64,000 nucleotides of DNA from SZUA-36 sp963801195 (lineage in GTDB: Bacteria > Pseudomonadota > Gammaproteobacteria > Xanthomonadales > SZUA-36). Made by a program: the position numbers and the translations under genes. The stretch covers positions 930,001-994,000 of the forward strand of contig CAWDDX010000007.1 in NCBI GenBank assembly GCA_963801195.1. The letters are read 5' to 3'. Positions 56,538-64,000 of the stretch are shown here, in pieces. The notes beneath the pieces were generated by a model. That model did no database searches, was not told the origin of the DNA, and saw nothing but the letters and a program-made list of their open reading frames with translations. Every line of letters starts with the position of its first letter. Within the stretch, counting starts at the first letter, position 1.

Positions 56538-57602
56538 ATGAAAATACTCGTTACCGGCGGTGCCGGCTTCATCGGTTCGGCATTGGTACGCTACCTGATC
56601 AATGAGACTGGTGACGAGGTCGTCAACCTCGACAAGCTGACCTATGCCGGTAACCTGGACTCCCTTGTGCCGGTGGCAGATTCACCGCGCTACCGCTTCG
56701 AGCAGGCCGATATCTGTTCACGTGAATCACTGGATAACATCTTCAGCCGGCATCGCCCGGATGCCGTGATACACCTCGCGGCGGAGAGCCACGTCGACCG
56801 TTCGATCGATGGGCCGGGTGATTTTATCCAGACCAACCTGGTCGGCACCTACAACATGCTGGAAGCGGGCAGGGCCTACTTTTCAGGCCTGTCCGATGCT
56901 GACAGGGCCGGGTTCCGTTTTTTGCATGTCTCCACCGACGAAGTTTACGGCGATCTCGCCGGTTGCGACGACCTGTTCCGCGAAGATACCGCCTATGACC
57001 CCAGTTCGCCCTATGCGGCGACCAAGGCCGGTTCCGATCACCTGGTCAGGGCCTGGGGCCGAACCTTCGGGTTTCCCGTGCTGGTGACCAACTGTTCCAA
57101 CAATTACGGACCATACCAGTTTCCCGAAAAACTCATCCCCCACATGATCCTGAATGCCCTCACGGGTAAACCGCTGCCGGTTTACGGTGATGGCAGGCAG
57201 ATACGGGACTGGCTGTATGTCGATGACCACGCGCGCGCCTTGTACCGCGTGTTGACCCATGGAAAGCCGGGTGAAACCTACAACATCGGCGGTTTGAATG
57301 AGAAGATGAACATCGATGTGGTCAGGGAGATTTGCACCATCCTGGATGAGATGGTGACGGACAAGCCGGCGGGCATCATGCGTTTCGGGGACTTGATCAC
57401 TTTTGTCAAAGACCGCCCCGGCCACGACGAACGTTATGCAATCGATGCCGGTAAGATCAATAACGCCCTGGCCTGGAAACCGGTGGAAGACTTTGCATCC
57501 GGTATACGTAAAACGGTCGCCTGGTACCTGGACAACCGCCAGTGGTGGCAACGTGTCGTGGACGGCAGTTACCGCCTCGAGAGAATCGGCACCGGCAGTT
57601 GA
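56538..57602 (+). CDS. rfbB: dTDP-glucose 4,6-dehydratase
   Basis: 354 residues. The NAD site is MKILVTGGAGFIGSALVRYL. VVNLDKLTYAGNLDSL and HLAAESHVDRSIDGPGDFIQ are RfbB hallmarks. FLHVSTDEVYGDL and YAATKAGSDHLVRAW hold the catalytic residues (Thr-Asp-Glu, Tyr-x-x-x-Lys), and NCSNNYGPYQFPEKLIPHMI follows. It makes dTDP-4-keto-6-deoxyglucose for surface sugars. rfbA, C and D are not seen here. It is divergent from galE. Confidence 0.95.
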   Translation: MKILVTGGAGFIGSALVRYLINETGDEVVNLDKLTYAGNLDSLVPVADSPRYRFEQADICSRESLDNIFSRHRPDAVIHLAAESHVDRSIDGPGDFIQTNLVGTYNMLEAGRAYFSGLSDADRAGFRFLHVSTDEVYGDLAGCDDLFREDTAYDPSSPYAATKAGSDHLVRAWGRTFGFPVLVTNCSNNYGPYQFPEKLIPHMILNALTGKPLPVYGDGRQIRDWLYVDDHARALYRVLTHGKPGETYNIGGLNEKMNIDVVREICTILDEMVTDKPAGIMRFGDLITFVKDRPGHDERYAIDAGKINNALAWKPVEDFASGIRKTVAWYLDNRQWWQRVVDGSYRLERIGTGS

Positions 57603-57624
57603 TCGCTTTCCGGTTTTTAAAGGG

Positions 57625-57933
57625 TTAACCCGAACATTGCACCAGTCGGACTCGGCTCTGTTTCCAAGCCATTCAATCGATTTCTGAATCCGAAGTTTTC
57701 GGCTCGCGTTTAAAAAGTACAGTTTGAACCCGAGCCCAGTCCTATCCCGGCCCTGGCTGGTCCAGCCACGCCTCGGCTTGGGCTTCCTTCCACCCGTAGC
57801 CCTCTTCGGTTCTCAGTCCAGCCCGGTGCCCAGCCGCGCCTGTCCTCGGCAATTGTTCCCGACATTGCCCTACCTCCTGCTTCCCTGCAGTCGTGCACCA
57901 TCTTCCGGGATACTGATGCAATGTCCGGGTTAA
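57625..57933. mobile_element. MITE-like element with TTAACCCG(A/G)ACATTGCA(C/T)CAG ends
   Basis: 309 bp. The left end is TTAACCCGAACATTGCACCA at 57625; the right end inverts to TTAACCCGGACATTGCATCA and finishes at 57933. The interior has CGGCTCTGTTTCCAAGCCAT, TTTTCGGCTCGCGTTTAAAA and GTCCTATCCCGGCCCTGGCT segments shared with copies at 47905-48060 and 20340-20420. No coding capacity. Its right edge supplies the TAA stop of fcl. Confidence 0.75.
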
Positions 57934-58925
57934 ATCTGGTCGAGGTACCACCGGTAGGTCGCCTCTATGCCTTCGCGCAAACCAATACGGGCCTGCCAGC
58001 CCAGCTTTGCCACCGCCGAGACGTCGAGCAGTTTCTGGTCCGTGCCATCCGGGTATTCGCGGTTATAACGGATCTCACCATCGTAGCCGACGACAGATTT
58101 GATCATCGCTGCGAGTTCCGCAATTGAAACATCAGTGCCGCTGCCAATATTCAACTGCGATAGCGTGGGCCGGGTGTGCACGGCGTAGACGTCTTTTGGC
58201 AGACAGGCGATGAACAGGCAGGCATCTGCGAGATCGTCAACGTGCAGAAATTCACGCCGCGGCGTGCCCGAACCCCAGACTTCTACCGCTGCGGAGCGGC
58301 TTTCCGTGGCCTCGTGCATCTTGCGCAGCAGGGCCGGCAGGACATGGCTCGTCTGCAGGTCAAAATTATCATTCGGGCCGTAGAGGTTGGTGGGCATCAC
58401 GCTGCGAAAATCTGTACCGAATTCGCGGTTGTAGGATTCGCATAACTTGATCGCTGCGATCTTGGCAATGGCATAGGGCTCGTTGGTGGGTTCCAGTGTT
58501 CCTGTCAGCAGGTAATCTTCACGTATCGGCTGCGGCGCGCTGCGCGGGTATATGCAGGAACTGCCCAGGTTCAGCAAGCGCCGCACACCCGCTTTGCCGG
58601 CGGCGTCGATCAGATTGCCGGCGATCATCAGGTTGCTTTGGATAAATTGCGCGGGATAGGTGTTGTTGGCATGAATACCGCCGACCTTCGCCGCGGCCAG
58701 GAAAATAAAATCAGGTCGCTCGGACAGGATCAGGTCACGCACCTGCTGCTGGTTCTCGAGGTCTACCTCTTCACGCGTTTTCAGCAGCAGGTTGTCACAG
58801 CCGGCCTGCCGCAAACGCCTTACTAAAGCGGAACCCACCATGCCCCGGTGCCCGGCCACATAGACCTTGCCACGCTGGAGTTCGGCAAGCTCCGTGTAAT
58901 CCGGTTCAGACATCTTCCGGTTCAT
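57930..58925 (-). CDS. fcl: GDP-L-fucose synthase
   Basis: 331 residues. The NADP site is VYVAGHRGMVGSALVRRL. FIFLAAAKVGGIHANNTYPA and LGSSCIYPRSAPQPIREDYL are typical, YAIAKIAAIKLCESYNREFG has the YxxxK, and MPTNLYGPNDNFDLQTSHVL follows. It makes GDP-L-fucose from the Gmd product. The start overlaps gmd by four bases (ATGA). The stop TAA falls inside the terminal repeat of the adjoining element; the length is still normal. Confidence 0.95.
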   Translation of the reverse strand: MNRKMSEPDYTELAELQRGKVYVAGHRGMVGSALVRRLRQAGCDNLLLKTREEVDLENQQQVRDLILSERPDFIFLAAAKVGGIHANNTYPAQFIQSNLMIAGNLIDAAGKAGVRRLLNLGSSCIYPRSAPQPIREDYLLTGTLEPTNEPYAIAKIAAIKLCESYNREFGTDFRSVMPTNLYGPNDNFDLQTSHVLPALLRKMHEATESRSAAVEVWGSGTPRREFLHVDDLADACLFIACLPKDVYAVHTRPTLSQLNIGSGTDVSIAELAAMIKSVVGYDGEIRYNREYPDGTDQKLLDVSAVAKLGWQARIGLREGIEATYRWYLDQI

Positions 58926-60034
58926 TCATGATGGTTGAATACCCTGAACCCTTCCTTGGCCACGACCGCGTCGCGGCGTGCGTCCGCGAGGTCCTCCGTG
59001 ACCATTTCCTCGACCAGTTGCGCGAAGCTGGTACGTGGTTTCCAGCCGAGCTTTTTACGGGCTTTGGATGCGTCCCCGAGCAGTGTTGCCACATCTGTCG
59101 GCCGGAAGTAGCGTGGATCGATACGCACGATAACATCGCCGGTTTTTGGCCCGGTATCGGCGCTGTTTTCCGCCACGCGGCCGATCTCGTCAACACCCTG
59201 GCCCTCCCAGACGATGCTGATGCCGAGGTGCTTCAAGGCATGTTCGATAAATTCCCGCACCGAATACTGTTCCCCGGTCGCGATGACGTAATCGTCCGGC
59301 GCGTCCTGCTGGAGAATCATCCACTGGGCCTCAACAAAATCGCGTGCATGACCCCAATCGCGTTTTGAATCGATGTTGCCGAGGTAAAGGGTGTCCTGCA
59401 AACCGGTCTGAATACGCGCCAGCGCACGGGTGATCTTACGCGTCACGAAAGTCTCGCCGCGGACCGGGGACTCGTGGTTGAAGAGGATGCCGTTGCAGGC
59501 GAACATCCCGTACGCCTCACGGTAGTTGACGGCGATCCAGTAGGCATAGAGCTTTGCAACGGCGTAGGGCGAACGCGGGTAGAAGGGGGTTTGTTCGTTT
59601 TGTGGCGTTTCCCGCACCTGGCCGTAAAGTTCGGAGGTGGAAGCCTGGTAGAAGCGGGTCTTGTCCGTCAGGTTTAACAGGCGGATCGCTTCGAGTAGCC
59701 GCAAAGGGCCCATGGCGTCGGTGTTGGCCGTGTACTCGGGCGTTTCGAATGAGACTGCCACGTGGCTTTGCGCCGCGAGATTGTAAATTTCGTCGGGCTG
59801 GACTTCCTGCACCACGCGGATCAGGTTGGTCGAGTCCGTCATATCACCGTAGTGCAGGATGAAATCCCTGCCGGATACGTGCGGGTCCTGGTACAGGTGG
59901 TCGATGCGGTCGGTGTTGAAAGACGAAGCGCGCCGCTTGATGCCGTGGACCTCGTAATCCCGGGCAAGCAGGAAATCGGCCAGGTAGGCTCCGTCCTGAC
60001 CGGTCACACCGGTAATGAGTGCGCGTTTTTTCAA
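58922..60034 (-). CDS. gmd: GDP-mannose 4,6-dehydratase
   Basis: 370 residues. KRALITGVTGQDGAYLADFL, YEVHGIKRRASSFNTDRIDH, YNLAAQSHVAVSFETPEYTA and FYQASTSELYGQVRETPQNE are classic Gmd motifs, with YAVAKLYAYWIAVNYREAYG holding the YxxxK. It is the first enzyme to GDP-L-fucose and works with fcl. No glycosyltransferase lies next to the pair. Confidence 0.97.
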   Translation of the reverse strand: MKKRALITGVTGQDGAYLADFLLARDYEVHGIKRRASSFNTDRIDHLYQDPHVSGRDFILHYGDMTDSTNLIRVVQEVQPDEIYNLAAQSHVAVSFETPEYTANTDAMGPLRLLEAIRLLNLTDKTRFYQASTSELYGQVRETPQNEQTPFYPRSPYAVAKLYAYWIAVNYREAYGMFACNGILFNHESPVRGETFVTRKITRALARIQTGLQDTLYLGNIDSKRDWGHARDFVEAQWMILQQDAPDDYVIATGEQYSVREFIEHALKHLGISIVWEGQGVDEIGRVAENSADTGPKTGDVIVRIDPRYFRPTDVATLLGDASKARKKLGWKPRTSFAQLVEEMVTEDLADARRDAVVAKEGFRVFNHHE

Positions 60035-60131
60035 TTGAAACCCCCGGAATCTTTATTTGATTCAGTCGTGTTCGTAGTCAGGATTGTACTGTATTTGCCG
60101 GGCGAATTTGACCGGCTTGTCTGCAATACAC

Positions 60132-61514
60132 TCAGCCCTGCTCAAGCGGACGCAGCCTGGCGGTAAAATGCCTGAGGGATGAGGGTTCCCAGGTCACTTC
60201 CAGGCCGGGAATTTCCACAATGTTATTAACGAGTTCCTCGAAGACTTCGACGATGTAGTCGGCCTGCGCCTGGGTGTAGACACGACGTGGCATGGCCAGC
60301 CTGACCAGTTCCATGGCTGCCGGTTTTTCACTGCCATCGGGCTGGCGGCCGAACATGAAACTGCCGATTTCGACCCCGCGTATCCCGCCCTGTATATACA
60401 AGGCCACCGCGAGCGCCTGCCCCGGGTATTGCAATGACGGGATGTGCGAAAGCATTTTTTTGGCATCGACAAAGATGGCGTGACCACCCGCCGGCTTGAT
60501 GACCGGAACGCCCATCGCGTCCAGTCGTTCGTTGATGTACTGGATGGACCGTATCCGGTATTGCAGGTAATCCTCGTGAACGATCTCTTCCAGTCCGGTC
60601 GCGATACACTCCATGTCACGTCCCGACAGACCACCATAAGTCGGGAAGCCTTCGGTCATGATCAGCCGGGTGCGGGCCTTTTCCGCCCAGTCATCGTTGT
60701 TCAGCGCCAGCCAACCGCCCATATTCGAAAACGTATCCTTCTTGGCGCTCATGGTCATGCCGTCGGCGTGGGAGAATATTTCCCTGACGATTTCCTTGAC
60801 CGATTCGTGCTGGTAGCCCTCCTCGCGCAACTTGATGAAATAGGCGTTCTCGGCAAAGCGGGCGCTGTCGATGATCAGCGGTTTGTCATACTTGTCACAG
60901 ATGGCCTTGGTGCCACGGATATTGGCCATCGAAACCGGTTGGCCGCCACCGGCGTTGTTGGTGATGGTGATCTCAACCATCGGTATGTTGTCGGACTCTG
61001 CCGCCAACAGGCTTTCGAGCCTGTCGAGATCCATATTGCCCTTGAACGGGTGTTCCAGCGCCGTGTCGAGACCCTCCGGGATGACCAGGTCGCGAGCATC
61101 GATTCCAGCGTCTTCAAAGTTGGCGCGCGTGGTGTCGAAATGGGTATTGTTGGGCACGATCATCCCCTTGCCGTGCCCATCGGCAACCACAAAGGTCAGT
61201 ATGTGTTCGGCCGCGCGACCCTGGTGGGTTGGAATCACGTGCTTGAACGGCATCAGGTCCTTGATCGCGGCCTCGAAACGGTAATACGAGGGTGAACCGG
61301 CGTAGGATTCATCGCCTTTCATCAGCGCCGCCCACTGGTTCGTACTCATTGCGCCGGTGCCGGAATCGGTCAGCAAGTCGATGATGACATCTTCGGATTG
61401 CAGTGAGAACAGGTTGTAATGAGCCTCTCTGATCAGTTTCCTGCGTTCCTCCACCGTGGTCATTTTTATCGGTTCAACCGTCTTGATGCGGAAGGGTTCG
61501 ATGATGGTCTTCAT
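60132..61514 (-). CDS. tnaA: Tryptophanase
   Basis: 460 residues, a PLP beta-eliminating lyase that splits tryptophan to indole, pyruvate and ammonia. PTHQGRAAEHIL and DSARFAENAYFIKLREEGYQ match tryptophanase. The PLP lysine is in MTMSAKKDTFSNMGG (Lys259). GIRGVEIGSFMFGRQP (381-384 VEIG) and SLRHFTARL (His449, equivalent to E. coli TnaA His463) separate it from tyrosine phenol-lyase, which has MERG and Phe at these places. It is the last gene of the cluster. No tnaC-like leader was identified. Confidence 0.92.
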   Translation of the reverse strand: MKTIIEPFRIKTVEPIKMTTVEERRKLIREAHYNLFSLQSEDVIIDLLTDSGTGAMSTNQWAALMKGDESYAGSPSYYRFEAAIKDLMPFKHVIPTHQGRAAEHILTFVVADGHGKGMIVPNNTHFDTTRANFEDAGIDARDLVIPEGLDTALEHPFKGNMDLDRLESLLAAESDNIPMVEITITNNAGGGQPVSMANIRGTKAICDKYDKPLIIDSARFAENAYFIKLREEGYQHESVKEIVREIFSHADGMTMSAKKDTFSNMGGWLALNNDDWAEKARTRLIMTEGFPTYGGLSGRDMECIATGLEEIVHEDYLQYRIRSIQYINERLDAMGVPVIKPAGGHAIFVDAKKMLSHIPSLQYPGQALAVALYIQGGIRGVEIGSFMFGRQPDGSEKPAAMELVRLAMPRRVYTQAQADYIVEVFEELVNNIVEIPGLEVTWEPSSLRHFTARLRPLEQG

Positions 61515-61624
61515 GGGTGTTCCCCGGGTTTGTTAGCTATGGGTCCTTTGTATGGCTTCAATGGTACGCTGATCGGCGCCGTTGAGTCCCGCAATTTGGC
61601 CCGGTCCTCAAAGCCTGGAAGTGT

Positions 61625-62167
61625 TCAGGATTCGAGACTGAATTCTTCTTCATGCATGAATGCGGCGTGTTTGGGCGCCCGCTTTGTCCTGCTCCATTCC
61701 TCGACCATCTCCGGCGCCAGCTTGTGCAGTTTCTCGAGAACACCGGGGCGTTCGACATTGGCACAGAGTTCCAGGCGATGGCCATTGGGATCGAAGAAGT
61801 AAATGGATTTGAACAGATAGTGGTCGGTCGGACCGATGACCTCCAGTCCGGCGGCCTCGATTTTATCCCTGGCTGCCAGCAACTCGTCCATGTCGCCAAT
61901 TTCAAACGCGATATGCTGCACCCAGTCCGGTGTGTTTTCGTCCCGGCCCATCGCTGGCGAATTGGGGATCTCGAAAAAAGCCAGTACGTTTCCCTGTCCG
62001 GCATCGAGGAAAATATGGATGTATGGGTCGGGCGCCCTGGTGCTCGGAACCTGGTCCTCGGCAATGGCCAGCACCAGGTCCATGTCGAGGACATCCTTGT
62101 AAAACGCGACCGTTTCCCCGGCGTCTTTGCAACGGTAGGCGACGTGGTGTATTTTCCTGATATTCAT
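61625..62167 (-). CDS. VOC-superfamily (glyoxalase/dioxygenase-fold) protein
   Basis: 180 residues, two VOC half-domains. Possible metal ligands are His in MNIRKIHHVAYRCKD, His in DWVQHIAFEIGDM and Glu in DPNGHRLELCANV. This is the ligand set of many glyoxalase-like enzymes and extradiol dioxygenases, so the reaction cannot be fixed. It sits between hppD and tnaA with a 30-bp gap to hppD, and may act on an aromatic intermediate. Confidence 0.85.
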   Translation of the reverse strand: MNIRKIHHVAYRCKDAGETVAFYKDVLDMDLVLAIAEDQVPSTRAPDPYIHIFLDAGQGNVLAFFEIPNSPAMGRDENTPDWVQHIAFEIGDMDELLAARDKIEAAGLEVIGPTDHYLFKSIYFFDPNGHRLELCANVERPGVLEKLHKLAPEMVEEWSRTKRAPKHAAFMHEEEFSLES

Positions 62168-62197
62168 AGGGTTTCCTGGGCTTTTAAGCGCTTTTGC

Positions 62198-63283
62198 TCA
62201 AGCCTTGTCTGCAGTGCTGATGACACCGCGGCGCAACTGGTCACGCTCCATGGATTCAAACAAGGCCGTAAAGTTCCCCTCGCCAAATCCTTCGTCTTTC
62301 TTGCGTTGTATAAATTCAAAAAATACCGGTCCTATCATGGTTTCGGAGAATATCTGCAGCAGCAGGCGCGGATCATCGTCCGCGGTTGATCCATCGAGCA
62401 GGATACCGCGTGTCTGCAGTTCTGCAACCGGTTCCCCGTGGCCGGGCAGACGTTCATCGAGCATTTCGTAGTAGGTCGCAGGGGGCGGTGTCATGAAAGG
62501 CAAGCCCCTGGTTTTGAGGGCATCCCAGCACGCATACAGGTCGTCACAGATCAACGCGATATGTTGTATGCCTTCGCCGTTGTAGGCCATCAGAAATTCC
62601 TCGATCTGACCTACACCGACGGAGGCCTCCTCGTTCAGCGGGATGCGGATCTTGCCGTCCGGCGCGGTCATGGCCTTGGATAAAAGCCCTGTGTATTCAC
62701 CCTTGATGTCAAAGTAGCGGATTTCACGGAAGTTGAAGATACGCTTGTAGTAATTTGCCCAGAACTCCATGCGTCCGCGGTAGACATTATGGGTCATGTG
62801 GTCGATCAACTTGAAACCGCAGCCATTGGGGTTTCGGTCGATACCTTCATAAAATACAAAATCGATATCGTAAAAACTTTGATCCTGTTGGTAGCGGTCA
62901 ATCAGGTAAATCGGCGCACCACCGATACCCTTGATCGCAGGCAGGCGCAATTCCATTGGACCGGTGGGGATATCGATGGGTTGAGCCCCCAGCTTGAGGG
63001 CCCGGTAATAGGCTGCGTGGGCGTCTTTGACCCGGAAAGCCATACCGCAGACGCTGGGTCCATGTTCTTCCGCGAAATAGGCTGCGTGGCTGTTCGGCTC
63101 CTCGTTAATAATGAAATTGATCTCGCCCTGGCGGTACAGGCGCACCTTCTTAGACCGGTGCTCGGCGACGGCGGTGAACCCCATCCTGTCGAATACCGAT
63201 TCCAGTACGCCCGGAGTCGGGGACGCGAACTCGACGAATTCAAAGCCGTCGAGGCCCATCGGGTTTTCAAACAGATCTGTCAT
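62198..63283 (-). CDS. hppD: 4-hydroxyphenylpyruvate dioxygenase
   Basis: 361 residues, matching bacterial HPPD. It turns 4-hydroxyphenylpyruvate (from tyrosine) into homogentisate. The iron ligands are His162 (LIDHMTHNVYRGRMEFWANY), His241 (GEGIQHIALICDD) and Glu323 (GPVFFEFIQRKKDEGFGEGN). The C-terminal helix FGEGNFTALFESMERDQLRR gates the active site. Homogentisate may be degraded or form brown pyomelanin; hmgA is not in the window. It follows the tyrosine phenol-lyase gene by 32 bases. Confidence 0.96.
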   Translation of the reverse strand: MTDLFENPMGLDGFEFVEFASPTPGVLESVFDRMGFTAVAEHRSKKVRLYRQGEINFIINEEPNSHAAYFAEEHGPSVCGMAFRVKDAHAAYYRALKLGAQPIDIPTGPMELRLPAIKGIGGAPIYLIDRYQQDQSFYDIDFVFYEGIDRNPNGCGFKLIDHMTHNVYRGRMEFWANYYKRIFNFREIRYFDIKGEYTGLLSKAMTAPDGKIRIPLNEEASVGVGQIEEFLMAYNGEGIQHIALICDDLYACWDALKTRGLPFMTPPPATYYEMLDERLPGHGEPVAELQTRGILLDGSTADDDPRLLLQIFSETMIGPVFFEFIQRKKDEGFGEGNFTALFESMERDQLRRGVISTADKA

Positions 63284-63315
63284 TCATTACTCTCCATTGG
63301 GTAAATACCGGACAT

Positions 63316-64000
63316 TTATTCCAGTGGTTCGAAACGCGCCTGGAAGAATCGCAGGTACTCGGGTTCATAGACCATCTTCAGACCCTTGATACGGTCACGT
63401 TTTTCAAACACCCGGATAACGGACTCCGCCACGACGTCCATGTGCGCCTGGGTATAAACACGACGCGGCAAGGTCAACCTGACGAGTTCGAGCGCCGGAC
63501 GACGGTTTTTGCCGGTGAGCGGATCCCGGCCGGCCGATACATTACCACGTTCCATCGTGCGGATGCCCGCTTCCAAGTATAACTCAGCGGCAAGCGATTG
63601 GGCCGGGTAGGCGTCCTGGTCCACATGCGGGAGGAATTTTCGTGCATCGATAAAAATCGCGTGTGAACCAATCGGGTTAACGATCGGAACGCCGGCCCTG
63701 CGCAACAGGTCGCCGAGATACCGGACCTGGCCGATACGTGCGGCCTGATGATCTTCCATGATCGCTTCCCGGAGGCCAATCGCCATGGCTTCCATGTCGC
63801 GTCCGGCCAGACCACCGTATGTATGCAGACCTTCGTAGACGACCACCAGGTTTTGCACCTTGCGGTATATCGTATCGTCGTTACAGGCGAAGAAACCGCC
63901 GATATTGACCAGCAGGTCCTTCTTGGCGGACATCGTGCAGCCATCCGTCAGGTCGCAGATTTCGCGCAGGATTGTACGCAGGGATTTATCAGCGTAACCT
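63316..64000 (-). CDS. tpl: Tyrosine phenol-lyase, C-terminal part (cut by window edge)
   Basis: About 228 C-terminal residues, running off the right edge; the frame continues upstream as GYADKSLRTILREICDLTDG before CTMSAKKD, so the Met at 63933 is not the start. The PLP lysine is in MSAKKDLLVNIGGFF. GIRTMERGNVSAGRDP carries the Met and Arg (TPL Met379 and Arg381) and LRFFQARFEPLE carries the Phe (Phe448) that recognise phenol in tyrosine phenol-lyase. It splits tyrosine to phenol, pyruvate and ammonia, and can also act on DOPA. It is the first visible gene of the aromatic cluster. Confidence 0.9.
   Translation of the reverse strand, partial: GYADKSLRTILREICDLTDGCTMSAKKDLLVNIGGFFACNDDTIYRKVQNLVVVYEGLHTYGGLAGRDMEAMAIGLREAIMEDHQAARIGQVRYLGDLLRRAGVPIVNPIGSHAIFIDARKFLPHVDQDAYPAQSLAAELYLEAGIRTMERGNVSAGRDPLTGKNRRPALELVRLTLPRRVYTQAHMDVVAESVIRVFEKRDRIKGLKMVYEPEYLRFFQARFEPLE

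Noticed and set aside
60132..61514. Annotation as a second tyrosine phenol-lyase
   Set aside because: VEIG at 381-384 and His449 are tryptophanase-type, unlike the MERG and Phe of the enzyme at 63316.

Overview
This window looks like chromosomal DNA from a free-living Gammaproteobacterium. The evidence is the divergent rsgA/orn pair, DusB, Mfd, an YgiQ-type radical SAM protein, YpfJ, a YjgR-type HerA ATPase, a full Gsp-type type II secretion system (T2SS) and tRNA genes with encoded CCA. No rRNA, phage, plasmid or CRISPR features were seen. An OmcA/MtrC-type decaheme lipoprotein and FNR-like palindromes suggest it can live without oxygen. A closer taxonomic placement is not justified from the sequence alone.

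Layout. 1-9425 is mostly housekeeping: start of mfd (cut by the edge), an NhaC-like antiporter, a DUF349 protein, dusB, a TraB-family membrane protein, a frameshifted small secreted-protein gene, rsgA and orn. 9945-17684 holds a TolB-like/TPR membrane protein, an M20 peptidase, a HerA-like ATPase, a zinc metalloprotease, a DUF481 barrel protein and a rhodanese. 17868-23879 holds the YgiQ-type gene and a divergent pair: an exported beta-propeller and a membrane-anchored winged-helix regulator with TolB and TPR parts. 24407-25263 is tRNA-Ser(CGA) followed by 181-bp tandem repeats that each carry the last 19 nt of the tRNA, an arrangement like the E. coli tyrT locus.

25399-46249 is a secretion/respiration block on the minus strand. 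In order of transcription it runs gspA, gspB, a decaheme surface cytochrome, gspC-N, then a large M6 metalloprotease. In Shewanella the T2SS carries OmcA/MtrC-type cytochromes to the cell surface, so machine and likely cargo share one locus here. The cytochrome gene has its own FNR-like site at about -41.5 and its own terminator.

46827-49410 holds a MORN-repeat secreted protein, a possible 62-aa zinc-ribbon membrane peptide behind another FNR-like promoter, mobile-looking repeats, a tRNA-Glu/tRNA-Ala pair with a near-consensus promoter and a DUF1249 protein. 49649-54364 has a TauE/SafE exporter and molybdopterin genes (moaA, moaD, moaE, a SufU-like scaffold, moeB-like, moaC). 54388-60034 has an adenine-deaminase-type enzyme and nucleotide-sugar genes (galE, rfbB, gmd, fcl). 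60132-64000 is an aromatic amino acid cluster: tyrosine phenol-lyase (cut by the edge), 4-hydroxyphenylpyruvate dioxygenase, a VOC protein and tryptophanase.

Palindromic elements sit at many gene ends. One family has TTA(A/G)CCCGGACATTGCACCAG ends, another has CTAG ends, and several of these ends contain the stop codon of the neighbouring gene (ygiQ, fcl, moaA, gspM).
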